From: a bacterium
Lineage (GTDB): Bacteria; Pseudomonadota; Alphaproteobacteria; Rhizobiales; Xanthobacteraceae
Length of the DNA stretch: 12,148 nucleotides
Direction of reading: 5' to 3'
Assembly: GCA_029946075.1 (NCBI GenBank)
Contig: JAQSDT010000753.1
Location: 1 to 12,148 of the forward strand
A program made the translations under genes and the position numbers. Positions 1-7,351 of this stretch are shown one piece after another. The notes under the pieces are model-generated. The model was not told where the DNA came from, did no database searches, and was given only the letters and a program-made list of their open reading frames with translations. The stretch's first letter is position 1. Every line of letters begins with the position of its first letter.

Positions 1-2002
1 GGCGACCTTGCGCCACGACGAACTGAGCCATCCGATTGCGCCACCCGAAGCTGCGCCCGAACAGGACAGCGCCGCGACCGCCACCTTTGCCGAATTGCCT
101 GAACCTGTCGAAGCCGAGACTTCACACCCAACCGATCTGGATACGCCCGTGGAAACGAAAGACACCGTGACGGACGCGCTGACGGAATTGCCGGCAGACG
201 CGCCGAAAAACGTTTTGCCGTTCCGTGCCCCCGGCGATGCCGTCAAGCCGCCGTCGCTGACGCCGGTCGAAAACAGCGCCTTCAACGAACTGGCGCGACA
301 ATTGTCGGCACGGCTGGAGACCGAGAACGGCAATGAGCCGCCGACGACGATCGACAGTGATCCGATCTTCGATACACCCGTCGAAGCCTTCGTGCCGGCC
401 ACACCGAGCGAACAGCCGGAATGGCTGGCGATGCCCGAGCCGCCGGCGCGCGGCGAAGGCCGGCGCGACAAGGCGCTGCTGGATCTGCTCCCGGTCGGCA
501 TCCTGATCTACCGGCTCGACCGCCTGCTCTACGCCAACCCCGCTTTCCTGACGCAGCTCGGCTATCCCACCTTGCACGCGCTGGAGGAAGCCGGCGGCCT
601 CGACGCGCTGTATGTCGGCCCCGGCGTGTCGAACGCGTCCTCGACTTCCGACACCGGCACGCCGGTGACGATCGCTGCAAGCCTGCCGCAGGAGGCGGAA
701 GCGCAAGCGGCGGCCGAAGCCCGCCTCTACACGATCTCATGGGACGGCGAATCTGCGCTCGCTTTGATCTTCTCGGGCACGCGCCACGAGAGCGAAGCCG
801 TCGCCGCAGCGCTGGCGCAGGCAGCACCGGCGATCGAACCCGCCGAAGCCATCGAGGACGAGCCTGAGGTTTCCGAACCCTCGCCGGTCGGTCACGCCAA
901 TGCGGAAGAACTCGCCGCCATCCTCGACACCACGGCCGAAGGCATCGTGATGTTCGACGCCGAAGGCAATATCAGCTCCGCCAACCGCAGCGCCGAGGCG
1001 CTGTTCGGCCATGACGGCGACGAACTCGCACGGCTCAATCTGGCGGATCTGTTTGCGCCGGAAAGCCGGCATGGCGTGTTCGACTATCTCGCCGGCATCA
1101 AATCGTCCGATGCCGCGAGCCTGCTCGACCATGGCCGCGAAGTGCTGGGCCGCGAAAGCAAGGGCGGCATCATTCCGCTGTCGATGACGATGGGCCGCAC
1201 CCGGGCGGACGGGCCGAATTTCTTCGCGGTGTTCCGCGACCTGTCGCAGACCAAGAAGAGCGAGAGCGAACTGCACGAGGCGCGCCGGCTGGCCGATCGT
1301 TCCGCCACCGCCAAGGCCGACGTGCTGGCGCGGATCAGCCACGAGGTCCGCACGCCGCTGAACGCCATCATCGGCTTCTCCGAAGTCATGATCGGCGAGC
1401 GCTTCGGTTCGCTCGGCAACGAGCGCTATGTCGAATACATGAAAGACATCCGCGCGTCAGGCGAACGGGTGATCGCGATCATCAACGATCTGCTCGACCT
1501 CTCCCGGATCGAAACCGGCAAGCTGGATCTTTCCTTCACCACGCAGAACCTCAACGAACTGGTCGAGAGCTGCGTCGCCGTGATGCAGCCGCAGGCCAAC
1601 CGCGAGCGCATCATCATTCGCACCTCGCTGGCGCATACGCTGCCGCCGGTTATCGCCGATGCCCGCGCGCTGCGCCAGATCACGCTGAACCTGATCGGCA
1701 ACTCGATCCATCTCGCCAATGCCGGCGGCCAGGTGATCGTTTCCACGGCGCTGTCAGATTTCGGCGAGGTGATGCTGCGGGTCCGCGATACCGGCCACGG
1801 CCTCAACGACAATGAGGTCGCCGCTGCGCTCGAGCCGTTCCGCACGCCCGCACCGTCGGATCAATCCGAGGGTTCGGGCGTCAGCCTGTCGCTGACCAAG
1901 GCGCTGGTCGAAGCCAACCGCGCCAAATTCCAGATCAAGACCGGCGGCCGCTCGGGCACGCTGATCGAAGTGGTATTCCCGCACGCCGTAGCGCGGGTCT
2001 GA
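1..2002 (+). CDS. PAS-domain sensor histidine kinase, PdhS-like (5' end outside window)
   Basis: The frame is open to the left edge, and the first possible start inside the window is only a TTG at 8, so the gene probably begins upstream. Residues are numbered from that TTG (664 aa visible). An acidic, Pro/Ala-rich linker fills roughly 1-150. A weak PAS-like segment follows (about 154-260), then a second acidic linker and a clearer PAS domain (about 300-420). The dimerisation/phosphoacceptor helix has the H-box RISHEVRTPLN with His445. The ATPase domain has an N-box with N561 and N565, and a D-box at D594-T-G-H-G598. The stretch around MQPQAN and GQVIVSTAL recalls the alphaproteobacterial PdhS/PleC-type kinases of cell-cycle and polarity control; that is a family memory, not a search result. 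The ATP-lid reads GSGVSLSL (622-629) rather than the usual GTGLGL, so catalytic competence is uncertain. No transmembrane segment is visible in this part, and no response regulator is adjacent. Histidine-kinase identity is secure; the exact orthologue is not. Confidence 0.9.
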   Translation, partial: ATLRHDELSHPIAPPEAAPEQDSAATATFAELPEPVEAETSHPTDLDTPVETKDTVTDALTELPADAPKNVLPFRAPGDAVKPPSLTPVENSAFNELARQLSARLETENGNEPPTTIDSDPIFDTPVEAFVPATPSEQPEWLAMPEPPARGEGRRDKALLDLLPVGILIYRLDRLLYANPAFLTQLGYPTLHALEEAGGLDALYVGPGVSNASSTSDTGTPVTIAASLPQEAEAQAAAEARLYTISWDGESALALIFSGTRHESEAVAAALAQAAPAIEPAEAIEDEPEVSEPSPVGHANAEELAAILDTTAEGIVMFDAEGNISSANRSAEALFGHDGDELARLNLADLFAPESRHGVFDYLAGIKSSDAASLLDHGREVLGRESKGGIIPLSMTMGRTRADGPNFFAVFRDLSQTKKSESELHEARRLADRSATAKADVLARISHEVRTPLNAIIGFSEVMIGERFGSLGNERYVEYMKDIRASGERVIAIINDLLDLSRIETGKLDLSFTTQNLNELVESCVAVMQPQANRERIIIRTSLAHTLPPVIADARALRQITLNLIGNSIHLANAGGQVIVSTALSDFGEVMLRVRDTGHGLNDNEVAAALEPFRTPAPSDQSEGSGVSLSLTKALVEANRAKFQIKTGGRSGTLIEVVFPHAVARV

Positions 2003-2026
2003 CGCCGTCGAATTCGGCGACGAACG

Positions 2027-2047
2027 CAGCGGGCGGTGAGCCCGCTG
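2027..2047 (+). terminator. Candidate hairpin terminator after the kinase gene
   Basis: An 8-bp perfect stem (CAGCGGGC / GCCCGCTG) with a 5-nt loop (GGTGA) starts 25 nt after the kinase stop codon. Only a short pyrimidine-rich stretch (TTCGCTCCC) follows, with no real U-tract, so it may act as a weak intrinsic terminator or a 3'-end stabiliser. The rest of the gap to tctC (2048-2218) shows no gene and no convincing promoter. Confidence 0.4.
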
Positions 2048-2205
2048 TTCGCTCCCATTGCCATGGAACCGTTGCGGCGCCTGCCGCACTGCGCTCGCCC
2101 CGCAACGACGCGCGAAGCCGGATGATCCTTCTGGACAGCGGCTTCGTTTCCGGCTGATATGCGACGAATTGACACAAGTCGCCAAACAGCGCTCCGCATG
2201 AGCCT

Positions 2206-2210
2206 GGAGG
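2206..2210 (+). promoter_or_regulatory. Shine-Dalgarno site deciding the tctC start
   Basis: GGAGG, 8 nt before the ATG at 2219. It supports that start over the in-frame ATG at 2159, which has no comparable site. Confidence 0.8.
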
Positions 2211-2218
2211 AAAATCCC

Positions 2219-3187
2219 ATGATCTCGATCCACAAGCGCCTGTTCGGCGCCATCGTCGCATTGACTCTTTCTGCCGCCGGTCCGGCGCTTTCGCAGCAGC
2301 TCGAACTCAAGCTGATGGCGCCCGCCGCGCCCGGCGGCGGCTGGGATCAGACCGCCCGCGCGATGCAGCAGGCGCTCGTCGCCGCCAAGGTCGCGCGCAG
2401 CGTCCAGGTCACCAACGTGGCCGGCGCCGGCGGCAGCGTCGGCATCGCGCAGTTCGTCAACGGCGCCAAGGGCGACGGCAACCAGCTGATGGTCAACGGC
2501 TTCGTCATGGTCGGTGCGCTCGCGATGAACAAATCGCCGGTCACGCTCGACCAGATCACGCCGATCGCGCGTCTCACCGAGGAAATCCAGGTCATCGTCG
2601 TACCGGCGAATTCACCGATCAAGACCGCGCAGGATCTCGCCGCGGCCGTGAAAGCCGATATCGCCAAGGTGACCTTTGCCGGCGGCTCGGCCGGCGGCGT
2701 CGACCACGTGATGGCGGCACTGTTTGCCGGCGCGATCGGCGCCGACGCCAAGAAGGTCAACTACATCCCGTTCTCCGGCGGCGGAGAATCGCTGGCCGCG
2801 ATCCTCGGCGGCAAGGTCACGGCGGGCATCTCGGGTCTCAGCGAATATGACGGCCAGATCAAGTCAGGCAAACTGCGCGCGCTCGCCGTCACCTCCGAGA
2901 AGCGCATTCCCGGCGTCGATATTCCGACCTTCAAGGAGCAGGGCGTCGATCTGGTGCTGGCGAACTGGCGTTCGGTGGTCGCAGCCCCCGGCATCACGCC
3001 AGAACAGAAGAAGACGCTGAGCGAAGCCGTCGAGAAGATGGTCAAGTCCGACGCCTGGAAAGACATCCTCAAGCAGAAGGGCTGGGATGACGCCTATCTC
3101 GGCGGCGATGCCTTCGCCGACTTCCTGAAAAAGGAAAACGCCCGCGTCACCGATGTCCTGAAATCGGTCGGCCTCGTCAAGTCATGA
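2219..3187 (+). CDS. tctC: Tripartite tricarboxylate transporter substrate-binding protein TctC
   Basis: Periplasmic binding protein (322 aa) of a TTT-family secondary transporter. It captures a small carboxylate and passes it to the TctAB membrane complex. I chose the ATG at 2219 because GGAGG lies 8 nt upstream (2206-2210) and a signal peptide begins at once: K6-R7, a hydrophobic core, then a likely cut near ALSQ (23-26). An in-frame ATG at 2159 would put 20 charged residues before it. Family hallmarks are the APAAPGGGWD ligand loop (residues 34-43) and the later FAGGSAGGVDHVM segment, typical of TctC/BugT-like proteins. Length fits the family (~320 aa). The stop overlaps the tctB start as ATGA. 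Substrate cannot be read from sequence: citrate, tartrate, aromatic acids and others are known for the family. No TctDE two-component pair is adjacent. Confidence 0.93.
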   Translation: MISIHKRLFGAIVALTLSAAGPALSQQLELKLMAPAAPGGGWDQTARAMQQALVAAKVARSVQVTNVAGAGGSVGIAQFVNGAKGDGNQLMVNGFVMVGALAMNKSPVTLDQITPIARLTEEIQVIVVPANSPIKTAQDLAAAVKADIAKVTFAGGSAGGVDHVMAALFAGAIGADAKKVNYIPFSGGGESLAAILGGKVTAGISGLSEYDGQIKSGKLRALAVTSEKRIPGVDIPTFKEQGVDLVLANWRSVVAAPGITPEQKKTLSEAVEKMVKSDAWKDILKQKGWDDAYLGGDAFADFLKKENARVTDVLKSVGLVKS

Positions 3188-3675
3188 GCCCGGAACGCGC
3201 CTCGAACGAGCCGGCGGCGCGGCGTATCGACAGCGCCGGCATCGTCATTGCCGCGGTACTCGCTTTTGTCGCAGTCGTGCTGGTGTGGGACGCGAACCGG
3301 TTGCCCGCCACCACCATGTACGGCATGGGCCCGCAGGCGATGCCTATCATCATCGCCATCGGGCTCGGTATCCTCGCGGTCGCCAACCTGATCGACGCGA
3401 TGCGCGGCAATCTGCCGGCGCGCGAGAGCATGGACGCGCGGCCCGTGCTGCTGATCCTCGCCGGCCTCACGCTTCTGATTTCCTTCATCGGCCTCGGCGT
3501 CGGCTTCATTCCGGCGACCTCGGCGCTGTTCGTCACGACGTCGCTGGCCTTCGGCCGGCGCGCCATTCTCGTCGACACCATCATCGCGCTGGTGCTGACG
3601 ACCCTGATCTATCTCGCCTTCGATCGGCTGCTGACGCTCAGCCTTCCCGCCGGCCCCCTGGAGAGGCTGCTGTAA
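3184..3675 (+). CDS. tctB: Tripartite tricarboxylate transporter small membrane subunit TctB
   Basis: Small integral membrane subunit (163 aa) of the TTT transporter. It has about four hydrophobic segments: roughly residues 18-36, 52-70, 85-108 and 120-142, separated by short charged loops. The N-terminus is short and hydrophilic. TctB proteins are poorly conserved in sequence, so the call rests on size, topology and position between tctC and tctA. The start ATG overlaps the tctC stop by 4 nt (ATGA), which points to translational coupling. The TAA stop shares one base with the tctA ATG. Its family role is to partner the large TctA subunit; the exact mechanism is not well established. Confidence 0.88.
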   Translation: MSPERASNEPAARRIDSAGIVIAAVLAFVAVVLVWDANRLPATTMYGMGPQAMPIIIAIGLGILAVANLIDAMRGNLPARESMDARPVLLILAGLTLLISFIGLGVGFIPATSALFVTTSLAFGRRAILVDTIIALVLTTLIYLAFDRLLTLSLPAGPLERLL

Positions 3676-5174
3676 TGGACACATTCGCCGCGCTCGCGCA
3701 TGGCATGGCCGTCGCCATGCAGCCGATGAACCTGCTCTATGCGCTGATCGGCGTGTTCCTCGGCACCGCCGTGGGCGTGCTTCCAGGCATCGGGCCGGCG
3801 CTCACCGTCGCGCTCTTGCTGCCGGTGACCTACAAGCTCGATCCCGGCGGCTCGCTGATCATGTTCGCCGGCATCTATTACGGCGGCATGTATGGCGGAT
3901 CGACCACGGCAATCCTGATCAACACGCCCGGCGAAAGCGCGTCGATGGCGACCGCGCTCGAAGGCAACAAGATGGCCAAGGCCGGGCGCGGCGGGCCGGC
4001 ACTGGCAACGGCGGCGATCGGCTCGTTCGTCGCCGGCACGCTCGCCACGGTGGGCCTCGCATTCCTCGCGCCGTGGCTGGTCGATTTCGCGGTGCGCTTC
4101 GGGCCTGAAGATTATTTCGCGCTGATGTGCGTCGCCTTCATCACGGTGTCGGCGACCTTCGGCGACTCGCCGATCCGCGGCCTCACCAGCCTGTTCGTCG
4201 GGCTGACGCTCGGACTAATCGGCATCGACAAACTCACCGGCCAGGCGCGGCTGGCGTTCGGCCTCCCCGAACTGCTCGACGGCGTCGAGGTGACGACGCT
4301 GGCGGTCGGATTGTTCGCGGTCGGCGAAGCGCTCTACGTCGCGTCGCGCCGCCATCACGCCGAGGAAAAACTCGAGCCGGTGCGCGGCTCGCTGTGGATG
4401 ACCAAAGAAGACTGGAAACGGTCGTGGAAGCCTTGGCTGCGCGGCACGGCGTTCGGCTTCCCGATCGGCGCGTTGCCGGCCGGCGGCGCCGAGATCCCGA
4501 CTTTCCTTTCGTATTCGACCGAGCGGCGGCTATCGAAACATCCGGAGGAATTCGGCAAGGGTGCGATCGAAGGCGTCGCCGGACCGGAAGCCGCCAACAA
4601 CGCGTCTGCCGCCGGCACGCTGGTGCCGCTGCTGACGCTGGGCCTGCCGACCTCTGCCACCGCCGCGATGATGCTGGCGGGTTTTCAGCAATACGGCCTC
4701 AACCCCGGACCGCTGCTGTTCGCCGAACGGCCCGACCTGGTGTGGGGCCTGATCGCGAGCCTGTTCATCGCCAACGTCATGCTGCTGGTGCTCAATTTGC
4801 CGCTGGTCGGCCTGTGGGTACGGCTGCTCGCGATCCCGCAGCCCTGGCTTTATGCAGGCATTCTCGTCTTCGCCTGCATGGGCACCATCGCCGCCAAGCC
4901 TTCGGTCGTCGAACTCTCGATGCTGGCAGGTTTCGGCGTGATGGGCTTTTTGATGCGCCGGTTCGATTTCCCGATCGCGCCCGTTGTCATCGGGTTAATT
5001 CTGGGTCCCATCGCCGAAAGCCAACTGCGGCGTGCGCTCGCCATCAGCCTCGGCGATCCCATGGTGCTGCTGCAGAGCCCGATGTCGGCGACCTTGCTCG
5101 GCATCGCGCTGATCGCCCTGCTGGCGCCGTTCGTGCTGAAGGGTCTCGACCGGTTCAAGGCCAGCGAGGACTAG
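3675..5174 (+). CDS. tctA: Tripartite tricarboxylate transporter large permease subunit TctA
   Basis: Main membrane subunit (499 aa), carrying the transport path for cation-coupled carboxylate uptake. The start is the ATG at 3675, which shares one base with the tctB stop (TAATG) and has GGAGAGG 8 nt upstream (3660-3666). Two pseudo-symmetric signature regions are visible. The first is GVLPGIGPALT (residues 34-44), continuing into the YYGGMYGGSTTAILINTPGE region. The second is PAGGAEIPTFLSY (268-280), followed by GPEAANNASAAG and GLPTSATAAMML. About ten or more hydrophobic helices surround them. Length matches the family. A small imperfect GC hairpin starts at the stop codon (5174-5193) and is followed by CTTCT; it may end the operon, but the evidence is weak. 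Confidence 0.95.
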   Translation: MDTFAALAHGMAVAMQPMNLLYALIGVFLGTAVGVLPGIGPALTVALLLPVTYKLDPGGSLIMFAGIYYGGMYGGSTTAILINTPGESASMATALEGNKMAKAGRGGPALATAAIGSFVAGTLATVGLAFLAPWLVDFAVRFGPEDYFALMCVAFITVSATFGDSPIRGLTSLFVGLTLGLIGIDKLTGQARLAFGLPELLDGVEVTTLAVGLFAVGEALYVASRRHHAEEKLEPVRGSLWMTKEDWKRSWKPWLRGTAFGFPIGALPAGGAEIPTFLSYSTERRLSKHPEEFGKGAIEGVAGPEAANNASAAGTLVPLLTLGLPTSATAAMMLAGFQQYGLNPGPLLFAERPDLVWGLIASLFIANVMLLVLNLPLVGLWVRLLAIPQPWLYAGILVFACMGTIAAKPSVVELSMLAGFGVMGFLMRRFDFPIAPVVIGLILGPIAESQLRRALAISLGDPMVLLQSPMSATLLGIALIALLAPFVLKGLDRFKASED

Positions 5175-5251
5175 GCCGCGGCATACGCCGGCCCTTCTCA
5201 CGCGAGCGACGATATGATCGAATGACGTCGCAAGTCTCCGGGAAGAAGATC

Positions 5252-6229
5252 ATGGATCGGCGCAGATTTCTGACCTCGGCCGTTGCGATCGCGGCGCTGC
5301 CGTCAAGTCTTCGAGCCCAGGCGACGCCCAAAACCGTCCGCATCGGCTGGCTTACCGCGCAACGCGAGTTGAGTCTGACACCTTACATCGCCGCCATGCG
5401 GACGGGTTTTACCGAATTGGGCTACGTCGAAGGCCGCAATCTCACGATCGAATATCGCTATGCAGATGATGCGATCGAGCGGATCCCCGAACTTGCCGCC
5501 GAACTGGTAGGGCTTTCGGTCGACGTCATCGTGGCGCAGGGCGCGGCAGTTTCCGCGATAAGCAAACTCAACCTGCCGGTGCCCATCGTTTATGTATTCA
5601 GCGCCGACCCGGTCTCGGCGGGACTTGCCGATAGCCTGGCCAGGCCGCACGGCAATATGACCGGCTTGACGTTCATGGCGGCGGAGCTGAACGGCAAGCG
5701 GCTGGAGCTGTTGCGCGATATCGTTCCGGACCTGCGACGCGTCGCGATCGTCGCCAATTCCGAACATCGCGGCGTGCATCTCGAACGCGCCAATTCCGAA
5801 GAAGCCGGCAGGCGGCTCGGATTGGAGCTCCAGTATTATCTGGTCGCAACGCGCGACGAACTGAAGCGCGCCCTTGCCGAAATGGCGGCCTACCCGCCGC
5901 AGGCGATTTCGATTTTCTCGGACGGCTTTGCCGTACAGAACCGCCAGAGCATCATCGATTTCGCGACCAGCCAACGGGCGCCCGCCATCGCGGGATGGCC
6001 GGTGTTCGCGCATAGCGGGGCGATTTGCAGCTACGGACCCCGCCTGTCAGAATCGTATCGCGGACTGGCTTACTACGTCGATCGAATTCTCAAGGGGGCA
6101 AGGCCTGCCGATCTGCCGATTCAGCAGCCGACCAAGTTTGAAATGGTCATCAATCAGCGGGCATCAAAAGCACTGGGCCTTGCGATTCCACCATCGCTGA
6201 TGGCGAGCGCCGACGAGGTCATTGATTAG
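5252..6229 (+). CDS. ABC-type substrate-binding protein, PF04392 (TrpX-like) family, with Tat signal
   Basis: Exported binding protein, 325 aa from the ATG at 5252. That start follows GGAAG at 5241-5245 and opens directly into a twin-arginine-type signal (MDRRRFLTSA, hydrophobic stretch, cut near RAQA at about residue 24). An in-frame ATG at 5222 would add ten residues before it. The body fits the periplasmic-binding fold of PF04392 proteins: VRIGWLTAQ at the mature start, GFTELGYVEGRNLTIEYRYA, then the DVIVAQGAAVSA and PIVYVFSADPVSAGL segments, and a C-terminal FEMVINQRASKALGL typical of this group. Such proteins are often amplified in Bradyrhizobium as orphans. The 77-nt gap from tctA allows co-transcription. 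No PF04392-associated permease or ATPase lies next to it, so ligand and partner are unknown. Confidence 0.85.
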   Translation: MDRRRFLTSAVAIAALPSSLRAQATPKTVRIGWLTAQRELSLTPYIAAMRTGFTELGYVEGRNLTIEYRYADDAIERIPELAAELVGLSVDVIVAQGAAVSAISKLNLPVPIVYVFSADPVSAGLADSLARPHGNMTGLTFMAAELNGKRLELLRDIVPDLRRVAIVANSEHRGVHLERANSEEAGRRLGLELQYYLVATRDELKRALAEMAAYPPQAISIFSDGFAVQNRQSIIDFATSQRAPAIAGWPVFAHSGAICSYGPRLSESYRGLAYYVDRILKGARPADLPIQQPTKFEMVINQRASKALGLAIPPSLMASADEVID

Positions 6230-6285
6230 GGATTGACCACGGTCCGGCCCGTTCCACCCTCAAACGCATGAACGGCGAATTCGCT

Positions 6286-6486
6286 CTATTGCGGCACGAC
6301 GGTTACCAGCCATCGCACGGGGATGCTGGAATTGTCTTCCTTCACCGATCGGACCATGCCTTTGACCGTGGCGGGGCCGAACGTCAGGGTAGCGACTTGC
6401 CCGCGATACTGCGCGTAGCGGCTGCGCCGGGCCTCGATGGGGTCGTTGGTTTCGATTTGCTGCACGCGTTCCGCCAATCCGTTCAT
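6286..6486 (-). CDS. Small hypothetical protein, 66 aa
   Basis: Reads from an ATG at 6486; an in-frame TTG at 6495 would add three residues. The minus-strand reading has G/C-rich third positions and a protein-like composition. It has a charged helical N-terminus (ERVQQIETNDPIEARRSRY), then a probably beta-rich C-terminal half (GQVATLTFGPATVKGMVRSV and VRWLVTVVP). It is soluble, with no signal or membrane segment. It is convergent with the preceding binding-protein gene, with 56 nt between the stops. No clear Shine-Dalgarno precedes either start. I do not recognise a named family; similar small proteins seem familiar from Bradyrhizobium genomes. A competing minus-strand frame over the same DNA (6260-6517) is Arg-rich and looks like a shadow. 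Confidence 0.62.
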   Translation of the reverse strand: MNGLAERVQQIETNDPIEARRSRYAQYRGQVATLTFGPATVKGMVRSVKEDNSSIPVRWLVTVVPQ

Positions 6487-6607
6487 GAAACACAAATCGT
6501 GACCATGTCAGCGGCACCGTAGGCCCAGAGGGTTAACGAATCTCCGGCAGGGCGATTGTATCGTTCCGAAATAAGCCGGCTGGCACCTCGCTATTCGGCG
6601 GAAAGTG

Positions 6608-6648
6608 GATATATGCAGGGGTATCACCGCGCGCCCCGGGCATATATC
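6608..6648. repeat. 9-bp perfect inverted repeat upstream of the small-gene pair (possible operator)
   Basis: GATATATGC (6608-6616) and GCATATATC (6640-6648) are exact reverse complements separated by 23 nt. A second, overlapping pair is TCACCG (6624-6629) with CGGTGA (6648-6653). In RNA the two could form mutually exclusive stems. The right arm ends 47 nt before the ATG at 6696, a place that suits an operator or a structured leader. No convincing -35/-10 pair was seen. The rest of 6487-6695 holds no other feature I can support. Confidence 0.35.
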
Positions 6649-6695
6649 GGTGACTGAGAGCATTGCGCTCCCGCCTCAACCAAACAGGCGGTCAA

Positions 6696-6908
6696 ATGGC
6701 CAACAAGGCAACCATCCGAAACGCATATGGCCAGCCGGCCGTGTTCGCCGGGTCCAAAACCGGCAGCGATGACGCCGCCTTCGTGTTCATCAAGGTGGGC
6801 GACGAAGAGCGCCGCATGCGCTGGGCCGAATGGGACTCGCTTCCCGCATGGACGGGGCCTCGTCCCTCGAAGTCCGGCGCCGCCAAATCCGGCCCGGACG
6901 AAACATGA
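6696..6908 (+). CDS. Small hypothetical protein, 70 aa (first of an overlapping pair)
   Basis: The start is the ATG at 6696, with AGGCGG at 6686-6691 upstream. An in-frame TTG at 6663 would extend it by eleven residues but has no better ribosome site. The protein is soluble. It opens MANKATIRNAYGQPAVFAG, has a compact central part with VFIKVGDEERRMRWAEWDSLP, and ends in a Pro/Ser/Lys-rich tail. No signal peptide, membrane helix or known catalytic motif is seen, and I do not recognise a family. Its stop overlaps the start of the next gene by ATGA, which strongly suggests both are real and translated together. Confidence 0.68.
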   Translation: MANKATIRNAYGQPAVFAGSKTGSDDAAFVFIKVGDEERRMRWAEWDSLPAWTGPRPSKSGAAKSGPDET

Positions 6909-7177
6909 CGTCCGAGGTCGCGCGACCTGTGATGAATTTGTCCGCCCTGCTGTTTCAGAACGGACTGCCGGACCTGCCGCAAGCGCTCGTCGAGCCGCAC
7001 CGCAATCGCGCCGGCGTCTGGCGCATCAAGTTCAGCTACGAGGCCGGCGAGCCGCTCTCCATGGACGTTGCCCAGGCGTCGACGATGGCCGCCCTGCTCC
7101 GCGAACTCGGCGAAATCGAAATGGCCGACGAAGTCGCCAGCGCGGTCACGAGCGCGAAGCGCTACGCCACGATGTGA
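6905..7177 (+). CDS. Small hypothetical protein, 90 aa (second of an overlapping pair)
   Basis: The ATG at 6905 overlaps the previous stop (ATGA), so translation is probably coupled; there is no strong Shine-Dalgarno of its own. The protein is soluble. A Leu-rich N-terminal part (MNLSALLFQNGLPDLPQALVE) leads into a likely beta segment (GVWRIKFSYEAGEPLSM) and two amphipathic helices ending in LRELGEIEMADEVASAVTSA. No known motif, signal or membrane segment was seen. I cannot name a family. The shared operon with the 70-aa protein suggests the two act together or in the same condition. Confidence 0.65.
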   Translation: MTSEVARPVMNLSALLFQNGLPDLPQALVEPHRNRAGVWRIKFSYEAGEPLSMDVAQASTMAALLRELGEIEMADEVASAVTSAKRYATM

Positions 7178-7241
7178 CCGGAAGCGAATTCCGGCCATCC
7201 GTGGCGTACGGAATAGCTCCCATGACATATGCTGCGGGTAT

Positions 7242-7277
7242 GTGTCGCGTCCGAGCCGTCCGACACGGCACAATTTT
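7242..7277 (+). terminator. Weak candidate terminator after the small-gene pair
   Basis: GTGTCG (7242-7247) pairs with CGACAC (7261-7266) around a 13-nt loop, and five T's follow at 7273-7277 after a 6-nt gap. The loop and flank contain a direct repeat CGTCCGA (7248-7254 and 7257-7263). The stem is short and the T-run is displaced, so support is limited. Nothing else is evident in the 174-nt gap 7178-7351. Confidence 0.3.
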
Positions 7278-7351
7278 TGCTCGAATCCAGCTTGTTTGAA
7301 TGCATCCGCCTGCGGTTTGCACGTTGTGTAAGCAATTTGGATTGACCTGAT

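Noticed and set aside
2169..2174. TTGACA as a -35 box for tctC
   Set aside because: No -10-like hexamer lies 16-18 bp downstream, so the match is probably chance.
3285..3674. In-frame upstream extension of tctA through tctB
   Set aside because: The extension is His/Arg-rich and out of frame with tctB. The ATG at 3675 has a good Shine-Dalgarno and begins the normal TctA N-terminus.
4127..5251. In-frame upstream extension of the PF04392 binding protein into tctA
   Set aside because: The translated part is Arg-rich shadow sequence; the Tat signal at 5252 marks the true N-terminus.
6555..6560. TACAAT on the minus strand as a -10 box for the small minus-strand gene
   Set aside because: The hexamer is good but no -35-like sequence sits at a suitable distance, so it was not called.
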